Assembly (NCBI GenBank): GCA_049287565.1
Contig: JBAQGA010000074.1
Span: 1-8,437 of the forward strand
Direction of reading: 5' to 3'
Source of the DNA: UBA8522 sp049287565
GTDB taxonomy: Bacteria > Acidobacteriota > Aminicenantia > Aminicenantales > UBA8522
Length of the DNA: 8,437 nt
Below are positions 6,668 to 8,437 of this stretch, piece by piece. Both the position numbers and the translations under genes were made by a program. The stretch's first letter is position 1. The number at the start of each line of letters is the position of its first letter. The notes under the pieces were generated by a model. It saw nothing but the letters and a program-made list of their open reading frames with translations. It did no database searches and had not been told where the DNA came from.

Positions 6668-6672
6668 GGTTT

Positions 6673-7158
6673 CTATCTCCTGCCTACATTTCTGTCTTCT
6701 ACAGAGGCGAAGATCAGCATCATGTTCCTGTCTTCGGCCTTCTGTTGATTCAGGAGGCTGGCGGTCTCCGTCAGGGGATTCTCATTCTGGAGAAAAAGTC
6801 TCTCCGCCTGGCTCAGCTCCGGCGTTTCCTCCGGCGGAGAGAGAAGAATGCCGACGCCAAAGAGGAAGAAGACGGCCAGGGAAAAGGCGACCGCCCGGTG
6901 GGCCCACTTCAAACCGAAGAGGGCGGGCATTTCCTTTTCTTTTTCTTTGATCCTGGCCAGGAGGCGCTCCCGGAAATAGGGCAGCGGCTCGGGAGTGGAA
7001 CCCGGCCGGAGAAGTCCGAGGATCGTCCGGTACTCCAGGTCCTTTCTCCGGCAGGAAGGACATCTTTCGAGATGCCCTTGAAGTTGCGTCTTTTCCTCGG
7101 GCCCGAGTTTCGTGTCATAAGACCGCAGGAGAAAACGTTCGGCTTTATTACAGTCCAT
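6673..7158 (-). CDS. Zinc-binding (zf-HC2) transmembrane anti-sigma factor
   Basis: This 161-residue protein is predicted to bind and silence the sigma factor encoded just upstream. The cytoplasmic N-terminal anti-sigma domain carries the ZAS motif: Cys3 plus His29-x3-Cys33-x2-Cys36 (GHLERCPSC). A basic linker leads to one transmembrane segment at about 88-106 (RAVAFSLAVFFLFGVGILL). A short periplasmic tail of about 55 residues follows and has no recognisable domain; it is where a signal or protease could act. The ATG at 7158 lies inside the sigma gene's last codons (11-base overlap) and has AAGGAGGA directly upstream. An earlier in-frame ATG at 7173 immediately precedes that site and cannot use it. 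Gene order and overlap are the usual ECF sigma/anti-sigma arrangement. Confidence 0.92.
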   Translation of the reverse strand: MDCNKAERFLLRSYDTKLGPEEKTQLQGHLERCPSCRRKDLEYRTILGLLRPGSTPEPLPYFRERLLARIKEKEKEMPALFGLKWAHRAVAFSLAVFFLFGVGILLSPPEETPELSQAERLFLQNENPLTETASLLNQQKAEDRNMMLIFASVEDRNVGRR

Positions 7159-7720
7159 TGTCTCCTCCTTCATAGTCCAAGCGGGCCGTCAATTTCTCCC
7201 GCAGCTTCTGCCTCGCCCGATGGAGCCGCGAGTCCACCGTCCCGGGCGAAAGGTCGAGAATCCTGGAGATGTCCTCGTAAGACATTCCTTCGATGTCTCT
7301 CAAGGTCAGGATGGCCCGATACTTCTCCGGCAGACGCCCGAGGGCCGCCAAGACGAGCGCCCGGCGCTCTTCTTCGGCCCGGACATCTTCCTGGTTCTTG
7401 TCTTCGGCGGCCAATCGCTGCTCGCCGACATCATCGATGGACATGTCCCTCAACCGGCTCCGGTTTTTCCGCAGGTAATCCTTGGCGTGGTTCACGGTGA
7501 TCCGATAGAGCCAGGTCCCGAACTCGGATCGGGCCTTGAACTTGGGCAGGGAAAAATAGGCCTTGATAAAGACCTCCTGGGCCAGGTCATCGGCCGCCGT
7601 CCGGTCCCGCGTGAACCCGTAAGCCAAACTGAACACTTTGCCCTTATACCTTTCGATCAAGACTCCGAAGGCCTCGCCGTCTCCTTCCTGAGACCGCAGG
7701 ATGAGCTCTGTTTCGTCCAT
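7148..7720 (-). CDS. ECF-family RNA polymerase sigma factor (RpoE/SigW-like)
   Basis: This 190-residue group 4 sigma factor contains only regions 2 and 4. Region 2 spans about 20-88: DDLAQEVFIKAY (44-55) is the core-binding and region 2.2 segment, and FGTWLYRITVNHAKDYLRK (67-85) covers -10 melting and recognition. A charged linker (about 90-120) leads to region 4 at about 125-175, with LPEKYRAILTLRDIEGMSYEDI and the helix-turn-helix LDLSPGTVDSRLHRARQKLR for -35 recognition. Length and order are normal. The start ATG 7720 has only a weak GAGAA ribosome site about ten bases away, so translation of the regulator may be low. The downstream overlap with the anti-sigma gene would keep the pair in balance. 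An upstream ECF consensus promoter suggests that it drives its own operon, including the efflux pump. Confidence 0.95.
   Translation of the reverse strand: MDETELILRSQEGDGEAFGVLIERYKGKVFSLAYGFTRDRTAADDLAQEVFIKAYFSLPKFKARSEFGTWLYRITVNHAKDYLRKNRSRLRDMSIDDVGEQRLAAEDKNQEDVRAEEERRALVLAALGRLPEKYRAILTLRDIEGMSYEDISRILDLSPGTVDSRLHRARQKLREKLTARLDYEGGDNGL
7163..7170 (-). promoter_or_regulatory. Ribosome binding site of the anti-sigma gene
   Basis: AAGGAGGA on the minus strand ends four bases before ATG 7158, inside the final codons of the sigma gene. It is far stronger than the sigma gene's own site, and it decides the anti-sigma start. Confidence 0.8.
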
Positions 7721-7740
7721 GTTTACGCACTTCTCACAGG

Positions 7741-7765
7741 CCTCCGTACACCATTTAGACGGAGG
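7741..7765 (-). other. Hairpin in the predicted leader of the sigma operon mRNA
   Basis: CCTCCGT (7759-7765 on the minus strand) and ACGGAGG (7741-7747) form a perfect 7-bp stem around an 11-base loop. It sits between the proposed transcription start (about 7790) and ATG 7720. The GGAGG in the stem lies 20 bases before the ATG, too far to be a normal ribosome site for it. A role in translation or mRNA stability is possible but inferred. Confidence 0.4.
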
Positions 7766-7798
7766 GCCCGGGGAATTCTTCCCTGTTTATATATACAA

Positions 7799-7824
7799 TA
7801 CGGTCATCCCGGAGGATGGTTTCA
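7799..7824 (-). promoter_or_regulatory. ECF-type promoter of the sigma/efflux operon
   Basis: On the minus strand TGAAAC (7819-7824) is followed after exactly 16 bases by CGTA (7799-7802). This is an exact match to the classical sigma-W-type ECF promoter pattern, TGAAAC-N16-CGTA. It lies upstream of the sigma gene in the correct orientation, with an expected leader of about 70 bases. The spacer holds a 5-bp inverted repeat (CATCC/GGATG, 7805-7818). The match is seen directly; use by this sigma factor is inferred from the autoregulation usual in the family. Confidence 0.72.
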
Positions 7825-7841
7825 AATATGATTTGCCTTGG

Positions 7842-7860
7842 CGTTGAATGGAAGTCAACG
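7842..7860 (-). terminator. Weak hairpin after the secreted-protein gene
   Basis: CGTTGA and TCAACG form a perfect 6-bp stem with a 7-base loop, 12 bases past the stop of the upstream gene. No U-run follows on the minus strand, so if it acts as a terminator it is not a canonical intrinsic one. It would separate the secreted-protein gene from the sigma operon. Confidence 0.25.
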
Positions 7861-7872
7861 GAAGGGGAAAGC

Positions 7873-8247
7873 CTATTTTTCCGTCGCCGTCCAGCCCACG
7901 GTTCCCATCTCGCCCAGGTCCGCCGTTCCGGACATGGACGTTCCTTTGACCGTCCCTTGGTAGACGACCGTCCTCTCTCCGCCTCCCGTTGAGCGCGTGA
8001 CTGACCACTGGACCGCCTGGCCCTGGATGGTTCCTTCTCCGCTGGATTCGTCTCCCCGAGGACCCGTCATGGTGACCGTGAGCTTCGTCCCCTCCTGGAC
8101 AAACCTGGCTTCAATGGTCATCGGACCACGCGGACTCTGGATGGTGAGCTGCCATTCCCCGCTGATGTCGGTCTCTTGAGCCGCCCCCAGGGCTGCACCG
8201 AAGGCCGACAGGAAGAAGGTCAGCAAAAAAAGGGCCGTTTTGCGCAT
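7873..8247 (-). CDS. Small secreted beta-rich protein of unknown function
   Basis: This 124-residue protein has a clear Sec signal peptide at about 1-23 (MRKTALFLLTFFLSAFGAALG, likely cleaved in GAA before QETD). The mature part of about 100 residues opens with DISGEWQLTIQSPRGPM and shows regularly spaced Gly and Trp with alternating hydrophobic residues, suggesting a single small beta-barrel or sandwich. It ends GTADLGEMGTVGWTATEK. Similar GxW-type domains of unknown role occur in many Acidobacteriota and Bacteroidota exported proteins; I recognise the style, not a named family. There are no cysteines in the mature part. ATG 8247 is chosen over the adjacent ATG 8250 because AAGGAG is seven rather than four bases away; a longer reading from 8313 would include the promoter. 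It is 152 bases upstream of the sigma gene, on the same strand, with its own promoter. Confidence 0.75.
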   Translation of the reverse strand: MRKTALFLLTFFLSAFGAALGAAQETDISGEWQLTIQSPRGPMTIEARFVQEGTKLTVTMTGPRGDESSGEGTIQGQAVQWSVTRSTGGGERTVVYQGTVKGTSMSGTADLGEMGTVGWTATEK

Positions 8248-8254
8248 CATCTCG

Positions 8255-8260
8255 CTCCTT
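8255..8260 (-). promoter_or_regulatory. Ribosome binding site of the secreted-protein gene
   Basis: AAGGAG lies seven bases before ATG 8247 and four before ATG 8250. It excludes the far upstream in-frame ATG at 8313. Confidence 0.75.
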
Positions 8261-8268
8261 CGGGGTCT

Positions 8269-8296
8269 ATTATACATCACCTGGTTTAGACCGCAA
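8269..8296 (-). promoter_or_regulatory. Sigma-70-like promoter of the secreted-protein gene
   Basis: A perfect TATAAT (8269-8274, minus strand) lies 16 bases downstream of TTGCGG (8291-8296), a weak -35 matching only TTG. The predicted start would give a very short leader of about 12-15 bases containing AAGGAG. It is unlike the ECF promoter of the next operon, suggesting separate housekeeping control. Confidence 0.5.
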
Positions 8297-8298
8297 GG

Positions 8299-8341
8299 CA
8301 GAGGAATCCTCAAGTAAGCCTCTCTTTTCGTGATTCCTCTG
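8299..8341. repeat. 10-bp inverted repeat upstream of the secreted-protein promoter
   Basis: CAGAGGAATC (8299-8308) and GATTCCTCTG (8332-8341) are perfect inverted copies separated by 23 bases. The near arm ends three bases upstream of the -35 element, a position suited to a regulator binding site. It could equally be a transcript hairpin of whatever lies to the right. Confidence 0.45.
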
Positions 8342-8374
8342 GCCGCAGGAGGCCGCCCTATGCCCCCGAACCCC

Positions 8375-8420
8375 GGGGAACCAGTCCCGTCGGTTCCCCC
8401 CGTCGGTTAAAGCCGACGGG
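8375..8420. repeat. Two overlapping, competing GC-rich hairpins
   Basis: Hairpin A pairs GGGGAACC (8375-8382) with GGTTCCCC (8392-8399). Hairpin B pairs CCCGTCGG (8399-8406) with CCGACGGG (8413-8420) around a TTAAAG loop. They share base 8399, so at full length they compete. CCCGTCGGTT also occurs twice as a direct repeat (8386-8395 and 8399-8408). No U-run follows on either strand, so this is not a standard terminator; it looks like a REP-like intergenic palindrome. The window ends 17 bases later. Confidence 0.5.
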
Positions 8421-8437
8421 TCCCCCTTCCGCTACGG

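Noticed and set aside
8251..8313. Longer N-terminus for the secreted protein (start 8313)
   Set aside because: It would include the -10 box and ribosome site and hide the signal peptide behind an unrelated stretch.
1..8437. CRISPR array, tRNA or rRNA genes
   Set aside because: No regularly spaced identical repeats beyond the two-copy IS repeat, and no cloverleaf or rRNA-like segment was recognised on either strand.

Overview
The window looks like chromosomal DNA from a diderm (Gram-negative-type) bacterium of moderately high GC content. The supporting evidence is a TolC-type outer-membrane channel, a periplasmic adaptor, several Sec signal peptides, strong AAGGAGG-type ribosome binding sites and GC-rich third codon positions. 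The mix of a MacA/MacB/TolC pump, an ECF sigma factor and a small beta-rich secreted protein recalls Acidobacteriota or Aminicenantes-like genomes. That placement is an impression, not something the sequence proves. All intact genes lie on the minus strand; the only plus-strand gene is a transposase tail at the left edge.

Layout in the direction of minus-strand transcription (right to left). Positions 8299-8437 are intergenic and rich in inverted repeats. A small secreted beta-rich protein follows (7873-8247) with its own sigma-70-like -10 box. After a 152-base gap comes a compact operon: ECF sigma factor (7148-7720), zinc-binding anti-sigma factor (6673-7158), membrane-anchored Spy/CnrX-like sensor or chaperone (6221-6667), MacA-like adaptor (4842-6224), MacB-type ATPase (4072-4806), MacB-type permease (2849-4075) and TolC-like channel (1203-2774). 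The genes overlap or nearly touch, except for gaps of 35 and 74 bases before the ATPase and the channel gene. An exact TGAAAC-N16-CGTA element at 7799-7824 matches the classical ECF (sigma-W-type) promoter consensus and suggests autoregulation.

The likely logic is a self-contained envelope-stress module. The sigma factor is held by the membrane anti-sigma factor. A periplasmic signal, perhaps read with the Spy-like protein, releases it. It then transcribes its own operon, including a complete tripartite efflux pump (inner-membrane ABC motor, adaptor, outer-membrane channel). The substrate cannot be read from the sequence.

Downstream of the channel gene is a region of decay and rearrangement (1-1202). 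It holds a coding-like relic with a frame change (1037-1202) and a secreted SGNH/GDSL hydrolase gene without any ATG start. The last codons and stop of the hydrolase gene are supplied by the end of an insertion sequence. That element's transposase runs convergently from the left edge (2-280), and its right end carries a direct repeat.
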